From NCBI GenBank assembly GCA_018105865.1, contig CM030868.1, forward strand, positions 8,095,245 to 8,159,244: a stretch of DNA of 64,000 nucleotides, read 5' to 3'. The notes beneath the pieces are model-generated. The model had not been told where the DNA came from and did no database searches. It saw nothing but the letters and a program-made list of their open reading frames with translations. Both the position numbers and the translations under genes were made by a program. Below, in pieces: positions 11,996 to 23,149 of the stretch. Numbering within the stretch: the first letter of the stretch is position 1; each line of letters begins with the position of its first letter. The DNA is from Metaphire vulgaris. Its lineage: Eukaryota; Annelida; Clitellata; Crassiclitellata; Megascolecidae.

Positions 11996-12421
11996 CAATG
12001 TTCCCTCTAATTCTTGAGGGTCCGTGTGCGCATGAAATTTATCTTGGGCAACCCACTTGACTAACTTTTGGGCAAAATATTTTGCTTCGTACAAAGATCG
12101 TGACCGTGTCAAGTTTTAAAAAAGTGGTGATGACCATTTTGCATATCAGGCATCATTTTACAGAGACGACATTAAAAATAATATACAGGTCAAATGGTGG
12201 TGATTACCTTTTTAAATTTAAAAAAAAATTCATAAAAAAATAAAACCTTCTGCAAATTTCTTGGCAAATAAAAATTTTTTTGTGGGCGCATCTTTTTAAA
12301 TTTAAAAAAATTCATAAAAAAATAAAACATGCAAATTCTTTGGACAATACAAAATTTTTTTGTGGGCGCATGTCTTTCGTTTTTGGGCATGTGCCCACGC
12401 GCCCACCTTAGAGGAACATTG
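11996..12421. mobile_element. hAT-like element
   Basis: Ends CAATGTTCCCTCTAA and TTAGAGGAACATTG, with perfect target duplication CCTTAGAT at 11988-11995 and 12422-12429. Internal tandem copies of TTTTTGTGGGCGCAT. Confidence 0.88.
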
Positions 12422-12429
12422 CCTTAGAT

Positions 12430-13230
12430 ATCTGACAGATGCATAAACTGTAATTATTTTCCTAACAGGTGGTTGGTTATTAGATGGTCTTTCTCACATT
12501 ATTGCAGATAGATGCTGTAATCAAAACATTATGATAGTTTGCCATTTTAATTATTATCCTTTGCATAAGAGTGTTGACTTTGTATCATACCAAGGATGGA
12601 AAATAAGGTATGTTTCCTTGGGTGGTATACAGACATACCAGACTTCCTTTGTAGTCTTACCATGAAGCAGTATCATTGCTCTGTTTAGACCAACTGCTGA
12701 AACTTTTATGTTTGTAACTAAAGCTTATTTGCAGACCTGTGAAATCCATTAGAAGTTGGGTGTATAAGTATGATGCATATTTGAAGTCCCCTCCCAGACA
12801 TGGTTCCATATTTTAGATGCTGGGAATTCCAAGGTCATAATACAGTTTAACAGTTACAGTTGTTTTTTATTAATGGGTTGGTGCTTGGATTTGTACAATA
12901 CAGGCATTCCCTTGTTGATGAGTGTTTTCATTAATGGTTATTAATGTGGTTGCAGCATGGTTACAAAATTTTGATACACTGTATCTGATTTGTAAAGAAA
13001 TCTAAAATGAATTTTCTCTTGGTTGTGTCTCTTTGTTTTATGTTACTTTTGCTGACCTAATCATTCAAAAGCATTACAAACAATTCAGTCATTGCCAGAG
13101 GACAGAGAGCCAGCCAGATGTCTGCTGCCCTGCCAAAGAAACAACAAAAGAAGCACTTTTTATTTATGTTATTTTAACTTGTTAGGTGTCCTAGGAGTAC
13201 TTCCTACAATATGCCACCTTAATCAGTTCA
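12430..13230. other. No gene seen
   Basis: AT-rich intergenic or 5' intronic DNA. Nothing recognised. Confidence 0.5.
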
Positions 13231-13233
13231 TGC

Positions 13234-13277
<44 letters not shown>

Positions 13278-13312
13278 GGTCCACTATGTTCAATATGCCT
13301 CTTAATGTCAAA

Positions 13313-14324
13313 ATGGGAGTCACATTCAAAGATTGCAATACAACTGCAATTGACTGGAATTGAATGATTGATGGAGAGTAGGAGTTGCAAATGATTGCAT
13401 TTTGAGGTTTTAACTGCAGTTGTTTAATTAACTGTTATAAGTCTGTTTGATATTTTGAAAGGTTTTTATGGTTATGGTTATGGTTCTGGACAACTTCTAT
13501 AGCGCCGTAGCATGGCGAAGGCCAAAGTCAAAGGCGCTGTCAACAATGCTGACAAATCGACATGGAACGGAAGATTGTTTGTCTTGAGGGAAACTCCGCT
13601 CAGATGGCACAAAAGAGTTCGCTGCCGTGTTGAAATCGGGCAAAGAACCCTTCAGAAGGCGGTCTTCCGCAAGAAGACGTTCCGTCGAAGAGTCAGCGAA
13701 AACGCAGAAAGGATGTTGAAGGACCGCATGGATGCTGGGAAAAATTCTCCGTGTGGCGAAAATCAGGCGGCGAATCCTTGAGGGCGGTAATCTGCGAGAC
13801 AGTAATCCATCGCCGAACTTGACGGGAACCGACTGAAGATGGAATTCCGCGCACGAAACCGGAACAGTCTTTGCCCTTTATGGCCTGTAGGCTCCGTCGA
13901 GTGACTGGTGGCTCAAAATGGCGGTCCAACCACGCCGACACGGGCGACGTGAATCCGAGCGTTCAGCGCAGAGAAGACGCAAAGACCATCGCCGACCGCT
14001 TTGAAAACGACGGCTAAGCGACGATCCGCGCGATTAGCGCAAAGAAATAAGCGCAAGACGTCGGTAAATCCGCCAAGAACAGCGACATTCTGAAGCACGG
14101 ACAGACACGTGCAAGCAGCCAAAATGGCGCTACCGGAAGCCACTGGGAGTCATGGGAGTCACATTCAAAGATTGCAATACAACTGCAATTGACTGGAATT
14201 GAATGATTGATGGAGAGTAGGAGTTGCAAATGATTGCATTTTGAGGTTTTAACTGCAGTTGTTTAATTAACTGTTATAAGTCTGTTTGATATTTTGAAAG
14301 GTTTTTATGGTTATGGTTATGGTT
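13313..14324. repeat. 173-bp direct duplication flanking a 666-bp GC-rich insert
   Basis: 13313-13485 and 14152-14324 appear identical over 173 bp. The insert 13486-14151 is GC-rich, starts with the interspersed-repeat motif CTTCTATAGCGCC, and carries an 89-codon basic ORF (13512-13781) that I cannot assign. Either a tandem duplication with inserted DNA or an assembly artefact. Confidence 0.85.
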
Positions 14325-14593
14325 TTTGGTTTTGGTTATGGTTATGGTATGGTTTTTAATACAATGTAATTGTTTATCTTATTTGGCAAATGCTAAAGGT
14401 AACAGTTTCAAGTTGATACTTTGTAACTTTAGCCTTTTTAATTATTTCTGACCTGAAGTAACCTAACAGTGTGTACAACTGTACATGTATAAGTGATACA
14501 AACATACATTCTTAAAGTGTGGTTAAGCAGTAAATGTTATCTATTTCTACAAATACTTTTGTGTTCTAACTGCTGTTGTGGTAGGGCATAGGG

Positions 14594-14955
14594 CAGTAGT
14601 TCTTAACCTTTTTACGATTATTATTACGTACCCCTGAAACAAGCATAAGAGAACAAAGTACCCCTTATCAGCATACTTTATCCCAGGACAAAAGTTTGCA
14701 ATATATTGAAAATAATTATAAACTGAAAATAATTATAAACTGCAGCAAACGTCTGTTACAAATTGCCAGAAAGTGGGCTTTTTCTGTACAATTTCTAATT
14801 TAGCGCATAAATTTCTACAGCATTCGTATAATATACAGGGTAACTTGTAGAAAAAGTCTTTAAACAGACTTTATTTCTGGATTATTCAGTACCCCCAAAA
14901 CGTTCTTCAAGTACCCCTAAGGGGTAAGAGTCCCCCCTCTGATTAAGAACCACTG
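14594..14955. mobile_element. hAT-like element
   Basis: Ends CAGTAGTTCTTAACC and GATTAAGAACCACTG; subterminal GTACCCCT words at both ends in inverted orientation. Flanks GCATAGGG / TGCTAGGG agree only partly. Confidence 0.72.
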
Positions 14956-15916
14956 TGCTAGGGTCTTGTAACTGTCTACAATTTCTTTTTGAAGGTGTCA
15001 GCTGTGCAGTGATGTTGAACTGCAGGAAAGTCCAGCTGACAGACCCAATGTCCCAAGCAGTGGTTAGCAAACCCTGGGCTGTGAGACAGATTTGTTCCCC
15101 CTTTGGGGTTTCAAGTTGTCCATTTCTCTGCTTATAGAAATTGTTTAGATAGATAGTGATGATTCTGCCTCTTGTGTGCATTCCATATTTAGTGCACCAG
15201 TTTGTAAAGCTGCATACTTGCACTAGTCTGTATAGACTATTTCTTCACTTACTGTTCATGTGCATAACCACTGGCATTCAATATATGCATATAGGGGTAT
15301 GTGTAGTGTAGGGGCCCTAGGGGGTTGTGTTCATGGTGATCTGTTGTGTAAATGTAAGCCATGGAATGTTAGCCATTGATGGGGTGGGGATGAAATCTCA
15401 CATTTCCTCTTTCCAGTGTATAGGTATATGTATCCTGTTCAAAGATTGGACAGTGATAGTTGTTCAATTGACATATCATCTCTCATAGAAACAGAGATTG
15501 TCCTCTTGAACTCTTTGCTGAGTTTGGAAAGCATTGAAATTGGTTTGTTTCTTGTTCTGGAGACATAGTCTCTTATGTGGGTGCTTATGTTATGGGTTCT
15601 TCTTATGTTCTGGTATGCTAATGTAACTTACAAGACACTGTTGAAAATATTGGTCCCTCGTTTAAGTAGTTTGTGGACTGTTGTCCTAAGATGCTGTGTT
15701 CTGGATTAGTGATGTGTCATTGTGTTGTAGACAACAGTTGCATTACGTTGCAGAAATGTTGTGAAGACTTTTTCATTAAAGTTTTAGCTTATTCGCAAAT
15801 CCTTTGCGATCATTTTCAGTTCTCGCTTAAAATCATGTTCTAACTTGTTTAATTAAGAAAATGTACTTTTAAATTTTCTTAATTTGTTGAAATTAATTTA
15901 ATTAACTTAATTTGTT
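14956..15916. other. No gene seen
   Basis: Ordinary AT-rich sequence without recognisable repeats. Confidence 0.45.
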
Positions 15917-16010
15917 GAAATTGCAAAATTTGTAAGCATTGGAATTTAGCTTCTACTTTTATGAATATATTTGTTAATTAAAGTACCATATGTGTTGTGC
16001 AATTCATCAC

Positions 16011-16058
<48 letters not shown>

Positions 16059-16142
16059 AGTAGCTGAAATTGCAAAATTTATAAGCATTGGAATTTAGCT
16101 TCTACTTTTATGAATATATTTGTTAATTAAAGTATGTGTTGT

Positions 16143-16210
<68 letters not shown>

Positions 16211-16215
16211 AGTAG
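15917..16215. repeat. Tandem pair of ~150-bp units, each ending in an (ATC)n run
   Basis: GAAATTGCAAAATTT... to ATAGTAGCT occurs at 15917-16065 and again from 16066, each unit ending in a long ATC/TCA tract. Copies differ by small indels and tract length. Confidence 0.85.
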
Positions 16216-17199
16216 CTGCTTTCTACCAGCTCAGTAGCAGCAATATCTAGACATGAAACTTCTCCATTTACATCCTTGTTTCATGTCAGGATTTCATGGT
16301 ATATCAAAGTGACTGCAATACCCCATTAAATTGGATATCCATTCTCAGGAGCCTCTCCTGCACCCAAAGATCTTTCGCTGTGTTTGATTCCACTGTTGAC
16401 TTCTGGTACAGGTGGTCCACGGTACCACCTTGTTCTGTTATTATTCAGTGGAATCCTAAGAGGTTGCCCTGCTCAGGACTTCCTCCATCCGCCACCCAGG
16501 GGACGCGCCTCTAGGCCATAGTACCCCAGTCTACAATATTGTGCAAGTATTATGTAGAAATTCAGGATTTATAAGTGCCATAATAGACTATTGTACCAGT
16601 CATTTACTAATGGTAAGGCTGGGAGATCTCTCATGTATTTAAAATTGGGTTCAATAGAAGTTCGTTGACTTTTTTAAATTGGTGGGAAGTTCCCCACATT
16701 GAATGGGGGTTGATATGTACCTTGTTCCACTTGGTGCTTGCTTTGACCAATTGCTTCCAGGTGAAGCAAATTTGACTACCTGTAGAAGTTGTCGTCACTT
16801 AATTTGTTGGAAAGCAATGCACATTTGTTGGACAACGTTTATTTGTTAAAAATTCTTTTGATTAGAATCTTTTAACTATTATATGCTTCTTGTGGTCAGA
16901 ATGTTCTGATGTGTTTCTATCTCATTCTGCTTGCATACTGTAGAACATCATGACATTACAGTTTAACTTGCAAGGTGAACATTGATATGGTCTATGAATG
17001 CTAACGATTTTGATGAATGAATATTGATTTAATCTTGTATTTGTCTCTTTAGTTAGTCACTCGACTGGTACTCATAATTTTTAAAAGGGACGTTATTTTT
17101 CGTAAAACTGTACTTGACAATTTTTTTTGTTTTATGGCGAAATTCAGTTTCCTGCATTCGCTGTTATTAGTAGCGGCTGCAGTTTTCTGTGGGCTGTGG

Positions 17200-17630
17200 A
17201 ATTTGGAGCAGAGCCGCAGAATTTGCCCATTTCCACTGAAATTTTTGTGATATTTTGCAGAATTGGATACTGACTGTGTGGTTAGATGGTACTTAAAACT
17301 GCTCTTTTGTCCGTAGTTATCCAGAACATTGATCGTTGCAGGATATACTGTGTTTTTTAGTTGCAGTGGTGTCGATAGGAGGGTGCGGGGGGTGCGGACC
17401 GCACCGGGTGACACCATCTAGGGGGGTGACACCAAACAAGGATGACCTTTTTTTTGCTTGTCATGGTATTTGAGAAGGAAAAATAAGGAAGATTTAGAAG
17501 AGGTCCCAAGTCTAAATGGGTGACACCACGATTTTACCGCACTGGGTGACACCAACCCTAGCGACGCCACTGTTTAGTTGTAAGGTGTCCTAGTAGTACT
17601 TGTACGAAATGCCGCCATAATCAGTTCATG

Positions 17631-17672
<42 letters not shown>

Positions 17673-17683
17673 TATTATTATTA

Positions 17684-17721
<38 letters not shown>

Positions 17722-17725
17722 TGGT
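17200..17725 (+). repeat. Interspersed repeat ending in (ATT)n (copy 1), interrupted by a hAT element
   Basis: The string running from AAACTGCTC to GTCCTAGTAGTAC to ATAATCAGTTCATGATTATT is found in reverse complement at 44118-44310, and its 3' part again at 13187-13277. The 3' end is always an ATT tract, as in LINE/SINE tails. Family unknown. Confidence 0.7.
17364..17572. mobile_element. hAT-like MITE nested in the ATT-tailed repeat
   Basis: Ends CAGTGGTGTCGATAGG and CCTAGCGACGCCACTG, with perfect target duplication TTTAGTTG at 17356-17363 and 17573-17580. GGGTGACACC words inside. Confidence 0.88.
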
Positions 17726-18055
17726 GATTGGTGATACTATCAGCCACTTATTGTTTACTTAACAATTACTGAGAAATTTTGAGTCAGACAGTGGCATCCG
17801 CAGCAGAAGAAGACTTGCTTGCAAATCTTGCAAGTTCTAAATTTTCTTGATAAATTGGAGGCCACAGTGAACCTCTGAATTGGACAAATTTACAGGGGTG
17901 ATCCAAGGCAGACTGGCCCGTGGAATTTGTGAAAATTTGCTGCAGAAAACTCTGTTCCATAGTTGCTAGCAACAGTTTCAGCAAGTTTGCTTCCAGTGAA
18001 TTTTGCAGAATTGGATGCTAAACAAATTTTGTCCTTATAGTTGCTGAGTCGTTAA

Positions 18056-18146
18056 CCCCTTAACTGGGTACTTCTATTTGCAGATTCATTTGTCCTTTTT
18101 GGACGTTGACATTGAGTTACAAATGGCTGCCCATTTAAGTGCAATG
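18056..18146. mobile_element. piggyBac-like MITE (copy 1)
   Basis: TTAA at 18052-18055 and 18147-18150, with degraded inverted ends (CCCCTTAACTGGGTA... and ...CCCATTTAAGTGCAATG). Shares ATTGAGTTACA with the cleaner copy at 42259-42330. Ends 81 bp upstream of AGAP exon 1. Confidence 0.55.
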
Positions 18147-18231
18147 TTAACGGTAGTTTATATGTGACTCTCTCATTATGCCCTGTGAGTTAATGTATAA
18201 AAACGTCTTATGGTTTTCTTTGTTTTTGCAG

Positions 18232-18309
18232 ATTCATTTATTCAACAGCCAAAAATGTGGGTCGGTTTTGAAATCTCGAGATTTAAATCTTGTCGTAGAC
18301 CTCAAACTG
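18232..18309 (+). CDS. AGAP: AGAP exon 1 (pre-GTPase segment)
   Basis: Acceptor TTTTTGCAG at 18231, donor CTG|GTAAGT at 18310, 26 codons, phase 0 to 0. It reads IHLFNSQKCG...DLKL. The NSQ motif and the closing LKL correspond to the NSQEWTLSRS.PELK.G segment just before the P-loop in vertebrate AGAPs. It joins exon 2 to give [15 protein letters not shown]. No start codon is in this exon. Confidence 0.75.
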
Positions 18310-19913
18310 GTAAGTGAAAATTTTCTATTAATCGGAAATTTTTTAACATATTAATCGATTATTTAGATAAAATAATTATATATTAGCATTAGTGACTAGA
18401 CATTGGGATGCCCTTTGTCTGAGTTAAAAACATAAAAACGTCTTAAATGGCTTTTTCCAGTGTTTTTGTCTGAACGAAATAGAAATTTGGTTTTGTATAA
18501 ATTCAAGTAAATAAGAAAAATTATTAAATCTAAAAAATTAATCGATTAAAGAAAATTTAATTGATTAAAACTTTTAACGATTAATTAATTGATTAATTAA
18601 TCATTAATATCCGCAGCCCTATTTGCAATGACTCTATACATTTGTTTCTTGCATTGAACTAGCATTTTGTACATTGATACTATGCTATCTGTTTGGTTGT
18701 TTTAAAATAGCACATGACATCTAATTGGGATCAAAAATTAAAATAATTGGTTATATTATTAATGCTTAGCTGACAGCTGATCTCTCAGATATCATTTTTA
18801 AAGTAGCATTGCAGCTCTTGCATATATGTAGCTACAGTGTCTACTTTGCCGTCTGCAGTTAGTTCTGTGCGATTTGCTGCTTAAAAACAAAACAAAAGTG
18901 CTTTTAACAAAGTCCTGCTGTACAGTATTTGCAAATTGTATGGATTGTTCCCAATTTTAAATTTTGGTTAATATGCAAAAAAAGAATTTATGATTTTGAC
19001 CTAAGTTTTTGTGTTCACCATTGCCTGGGTAGGAAATTCTGAACGAAATAGACTGCTTCCTGTTGCTGGCCTTCTCCATAGTTTTATAAACTAAATCATG
19101 ATTGTTTGGTTTGTTAGTATTCAAAATAAATAAGTTTAAAAATTATTAAATCTAAAAATTAATCGATTAAAGAAAATTTAGTTAATTAAAACTTTTAAAA
19201 AGTATGCTTTTGATTAAATGACCCGACATGAACGACCCCACCTGATTCTTTTGACATCGCTTTTGATAGAAATTAACAAGATTTGTACTTAAAGTTCTTC
19301 TTTATTCTCTCTTGAAATTATAAACATATGAGCCTTTTGTATGTGTGGTCCTGCCTAATGTAATATTAGGTTTCTTGCAGCCCTTTAACGAAAAATGTTT
19401 GTCCACCTCTGGCCTAGAGGCACTGAGAAATTGAATGAAAATGCTTTGGTTTAATTGCATTGAGGACCATAGATCTGAATATTTTCAAAATGTCACCTGA
19501 TCTTCTTGTAACTATGAATGAAATGGTGTTTTTACATCAGTGCTGACATGCTAAGGTGTTTTCATTGTGTTCTTGGTTGGTATTGGTATTTACCACTTGA
19601 GTATTATGTCATATGTCAGTGTTTATTCTAGGCCTTCTCTGGGGGGAATTTCCCTCCCAAAGTTTTAAAATTCCCTCCCCCCAAAAAAATTCATATATTG
19701 GCTGGAGGGTTGGAAATTTCCCCACCAAAAGTGTGGAGACTCAGACCTTGCTCCCCCCAAACATTTCAAAATCCCCCCTCCCATGTCAAGGTGGCTAGAA
19801 TAAGCACTGGTCATATATCATTGAAACTTTTATCAGACTGACTCTTCTAATTTTCTAGTACAGAGTAGAATTGAACAGACTTGAAGTGCATGCATAACGT
19901 TGTTCTTGATCAG
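18310..19913. other. AGAP intron 1, with degraded TTAATCGATTAA-rich element
   Basis: Two stretches (18340-18620 and 19130-19400) share TTAATCGATTAAAGAAAATTTA and end in CGCAGCCCT or TTGCAGCCCT, resembling one arm of the hAT families that end in CAGGGCTG. No exon seen. 19640-19790 is a C-rich inverted stretch (TTCCCTCCC...). Confidence 0.45.
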
Positions 19914-20001
19914 GGAGTCCTTGGAGCCATAAACAGTGGAAAGTCAGCATTGGTGCATCGGTACTTGACAGGAGCTTACGTCCAAGAGGAATCTCCCGAA
20001 G
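19914..20001 (+). CDS. AGAP: AGAP exon 2: GTPase G1 (P-loop)
   Basis: Encodes [20 protein letters not shown] followed by [18 protein letters not shown] is the GX4GKS phosphate-binding loop, and [15 protein letters not shown] is a near-exact AGAP family signature. The acceptor TTCTTGATCAG precedes 19914 and the donor G|GTAGAA follows 20001. Phase 0 in, phase 1 out. Confidence 0.93.
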
Positions 20002-20624
20002 GTAGAATTCCTCTCCAAGTAAAAACGTCTTCCTCGTGTAAAGTTTATATTTGTTTCTACAGACTTACATGTGTGACTGTAATTGATGGCTGTGTAGAAA
20101 TATGAGGTGCTATACAAATGCTATATTAATTGTAGCCATTGAAAATCCAGCTATTTTGTTGACACTTTCTTTGGCCTTTGAATGGCAGTTGTAGTGTTGT
20201 TTTTCTTTAGGTATGATTTTCTGATGATCTAGAAACTAGCAAATACTAAGTAACAATTGGCATAATTGACTTATTTGGAATTCTGGAATTGATATTCAGA
20301 TGGTTATTGTGAACAATGGTTGAAATTGTCTTCTAACTTTTTAGCTGCAGCTAGTTAATTTAATTAATTAATTTATTAATAATTATTTACTATTATTAAT
20401 TGATTATTAAATTAAGTTAATTTGAGTGATTTTAAAACCTTTTCCATACCTTGTGTCACTTTTACCTTTCTGAACCAATCCCTGGACACTTTCCCTGTCT
20501 GTGATGATCCTTCTTCTGTTCCCTGGAACTTATCACTTGTCACTGCACTGTCACTACAGTTTAAATTGTGAAGGAATATTTGATGGATGGAAATGTTGCT
20601 TTTCAAAGACCTTTTTCATTTTAG

Positions 20625-20710
20625 GAGGACGCTTCAAGAAGGAAGTTGTCATTGATAGTCAGAGTTATCTTCTTTTGATACGTGATGAAGCTGGACTGCC
20701 AGAACTCCAG
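20625..20710 (+). CDS. AGAP: AGAP exon 3: GTPase switch region
   Basis: Encodes [20 protein letters not shown] followed by [27 protein letters not shown] is characteristic of the family. DEAG stands in for the DxxG (G3) element. Acceptor TTTTAG at 20624, donor CAG|GTTACA at 20711. Phase 1 in, phase 0 out. Confidence 0.93.
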
Positions 20711-20810
20711 GTTACATTTAGTTACTTTGGTGTTATACTGAATTGCAATATGTTCTATTTTTTATTATGACAATTTTGAAAATCTGAAATTATTTTTAAA
20801 AATTTTAATT

Positions 20811-20811
<1 letters not shown>

Positions 20812-20868
<57 letters not shown>

Positions 20869-20878
20869 CACACACACA
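20812..20878. repeat. (TA)n(CA)n(TA)n(CA)n microsatellite
   Basis: Alternating TA and CA blocks in intron 3. Confidence 0.95.
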
Positions 20879-20879
20879 A

Positions 20880-21400
20880 GTCAAGATACCAGTCTTTCTG
20901 CTTCAGAGCTCCCTGAGCCACTCTGAGCTCCTTTACTAGCTGTGATGCACCCCTTGCACAGGCCATCCATTCCTATAACGCTGCAACGCCACCAGGCACC
21001 ATAGTTTGAATAACAAATTCAGCATCCAACTTTCTGACATCCAGTGGCATTAGACGATGCTCCCCATTAGCAGGATGGCAGTCTGGGGATTTGTCAGATG
21101 CCCAGGCTTGCACCTTCTGTCTTCTTAGCTTCAGCTGCAGCTGCAGGCCCTCAACTCCTCCAGTTTTCCATGCTTGAGAAAGTCTGCCTAAGTACTGACT
21201 CCCATGAGCTTCAATTCAGTGGTCTTCTATGAGTCAGCTGCCGAGCCCCACGTCCAGCTCCCCCATCAAGCAGTCCACCTAGGATCGTCCTCTCATGCAA
21301 AGAGATATCAAATGTCTGCTCCAGGTTCATCGTGGGCAATACCACCACACCTGACTGAGAGCTGTCTCAGCATGCCACACCAGCAACTGACTCCATATTA
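20880..21400. repeat. GC-richer block, probable old retroelement fragment
   Basis: GC-richer than flanking intron, no exon borders and no frame I can assign. The text style (balanced base composition, many stops) suggests a decayed LINE or similar. Confidence 0.3.
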
Positions 21401-21677
21401 AGTACAAACAAATCAGAGGCGAACAACTTGGGACAAAAAATGTCAGCGGACAAAATGTCACGATTTAGGGTTAGAGTTAGGGATACACTTTGTCCGTGAC
21501 ATTTTGTCTGCGGACATTTTGTCCTAGCACCCTTGACCCAGGTTGCTGCACGGAAGCTAGGGTAAGATTCAAACTCGCTACCCTGTGGTTGCACGTCAAG
21601 AATCCTACCCCTACTCTACCATGCCTCCCATTGTGACACGCAGATAACATCTCGTTTGACTCTGTCTGTGTTGTTAG

Positions 21678-21957
21678 TTCACTCAGTGGGTAGATGCCGT
21701 CATCTTCGTCTTCAGTCTTGAGAACGAGCGGAGCTTTGCTGCCATCTACAGTTATTACGCCAAGATGGCGCACTATCACACAAATCTACAGGACATTCCG
21801 ATCATCCTTGTTGGAACGCAGGACGCGATCAGCGAGAGCAATCCTCGACTCATTGAGGATTCACGTGCACGCAAGTTGGCCAACGACCTACGACGATGTG
21901 CCTATTACGAAACGTGTGCCACCTATGGACTGAATGTCGAACGAGTCTTTCAAGACG
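21678..21957 (+). CDS. AGAP: AGAP exon 4: GTPase G4/G5 region
   Basis: Encodes [20 protein letters not shown]..., then [18 protein letters not shown] and [23 protein letters not shown] replaces the canonical NKxD guanine-specificity motif, as in other AGAPs, and ETCATYG fills the G5 (SAK-like) position. The acceptor is GTTGTTAG at 21677 and the donor is G|GTTTGT at 21958. 280 nt, phase 0 in, phase 1 out. Confidence 0.95.
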
Positions 21958-22066
21958 GTTTGTTGTTAATGGCTCATAGAATTATGTTCTTTTAAATGTA
22001 TTGTCATAATATATGGCATTCATTTTTGCCCATTTTATCGATGTCTAAGTGCTGAATGGCTTGGAT

Positions 22067-22182
22067 GGCTGCAGGCACCACAGCTCAATTCTGAGATGGT
22101 CACCCATCCAAGCATGAACCTTGCTCAACATTGCTTAACTTAGTGTTCCGACAGGAACTGGTCGAACAATGCGAAGTAGGCC
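22067..22182 (-). pseudogene. 5S rRNA-derived sequence (pseudogene or SINE3-like)
   Basis: The minus-strand reading matches the 5S rRNA layout. On the plus strand GGTCACCCATCCAAGCAT...TTGCTTAACTT...GGCC parallels the reverse complement of eukaryotic 5S (GGTCTCCCATCCAAGTACT...CTGCTTAGCTTC), including box A and C positions. It has many substitutions, so a functional gene is unlikely. About 116 nt, full-length, in AGAP intron 4. Confidence 0.7.
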
Positions 22183-22925
22183 GATTTGAAACCATGAACG
22201 TTTTAAGAAGTGATTGATGCTCATGTTTTAGAAGGAAGTATGAAATTTTTATGTAAACTTTGTTATGCCTGTTAACTCTTTGTAAACTATATGTATTCCT
22301 CCTCAGTAAAAGGTCAGAATTTAAGGACATTTTTGAAACCTCGATTTCAATCTTTTGCCTGTAAGTCTGAAAGTGAGCTTGAGTTCTCTAAGGCTTGACC
22401 TTATGGTGTTGATTTTTGAGAATATTGGCTTTAGTGCCAAAAAGTCAGGTAGTCAGAAAAGTGTTGTTCAGAACTTTCCAAGACCTGAGCAAAGCATAAA
22501 GCTGTAAAGAATAATAAATTCAATGACTATGTTATATCGTATGGCAATTTTCATCAGTGAACTATTTAGTATTGTGTCTTGTATTTGAAATTGGTCTTTT
22601 GTCAATTTGACCATAGATGTTCATGTAGTAAATGACAAGGTTATCACTTATCTAGCATTGATTGAAAATAAACTTGATTGATTTGATTGTGATATCATTT
22701 TTCGTATTCTTCATTGACTTCTATTCCTTGGGACAAATTGCCGGTACTTGGAATGAGCATTGTGGTTTGGGCCACCATGCATCCAACTCCTAACCATATC
22801 ATGCTGCTTTTTCTAGGACTTGAGGAGGGTTTGGATTCAAGGGAACGTATCTCGTATTGGTATGATCAGGTTAAATAGGGCCTTAGGTAAAATTTTACAT
22901 GTACCAGCCGCTTTTCTGTTTTTAG

Positions 22926-23149
22926 CTTGTGTGAAAATCCTGCAGTCGCGAATGGCTGTTAATGCTCCGGTTGGAATTCGATCGAGCACTCCAAACAACA
23001 TGATTTCAATGAGACCATACTATCCACCTCAGCCTCCTGCCCCGCCCGTTGCCATGAAGCCATACGATACGCAGAGTCAGGCGAGTTCTGGATCTGGCGG
23101 TGGACCGTCTTTGACACCGACTCAATCGGGAGGACTTCATCATCACCGA
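22926..23149 (+). CDS. AGAP: AGAP exon 5: end of GTPase domain and start of linker
   Basis: Joined to exon 4 it gives VFQDACVKILQSRMAVNAP, matching the VFQ(D/E)VAQK(V/I)V.LRK helix that closes the AGAP GTPase domain. It continues into a Pro/Ser/Gly-rich linker (MRPYYPPQPPAPPV, SSGSGGG, LHHHR). The acceptor CTGTTTTTAG at 22925 is good. The donor is uncertain: the only reasonable phase-0 site is CGA|GTTAGC at 23150, which is weak, and the open frame reaches an in-frame TAG at 23171-23173. Read-through would give a GTPase-only short product. Confidence 0.75.

Noticed and set aside
13512..13781. 89-residue basic ORF in the GC-rich insert
   Set aside because: Lysine/arginine-rich but no recognisable domain, and it lies in a duplicated or artefactual region.
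16296..16514. 72-residue plus-strand ORF
   Set aside because: No domain or splice signals; base composition suggests decayed repeat.
21430..21530. MITE with GGACAAAATGTC inverted words
   Set aside because: The inverted words are clear, but the element ends and target duplication could not be fixed.
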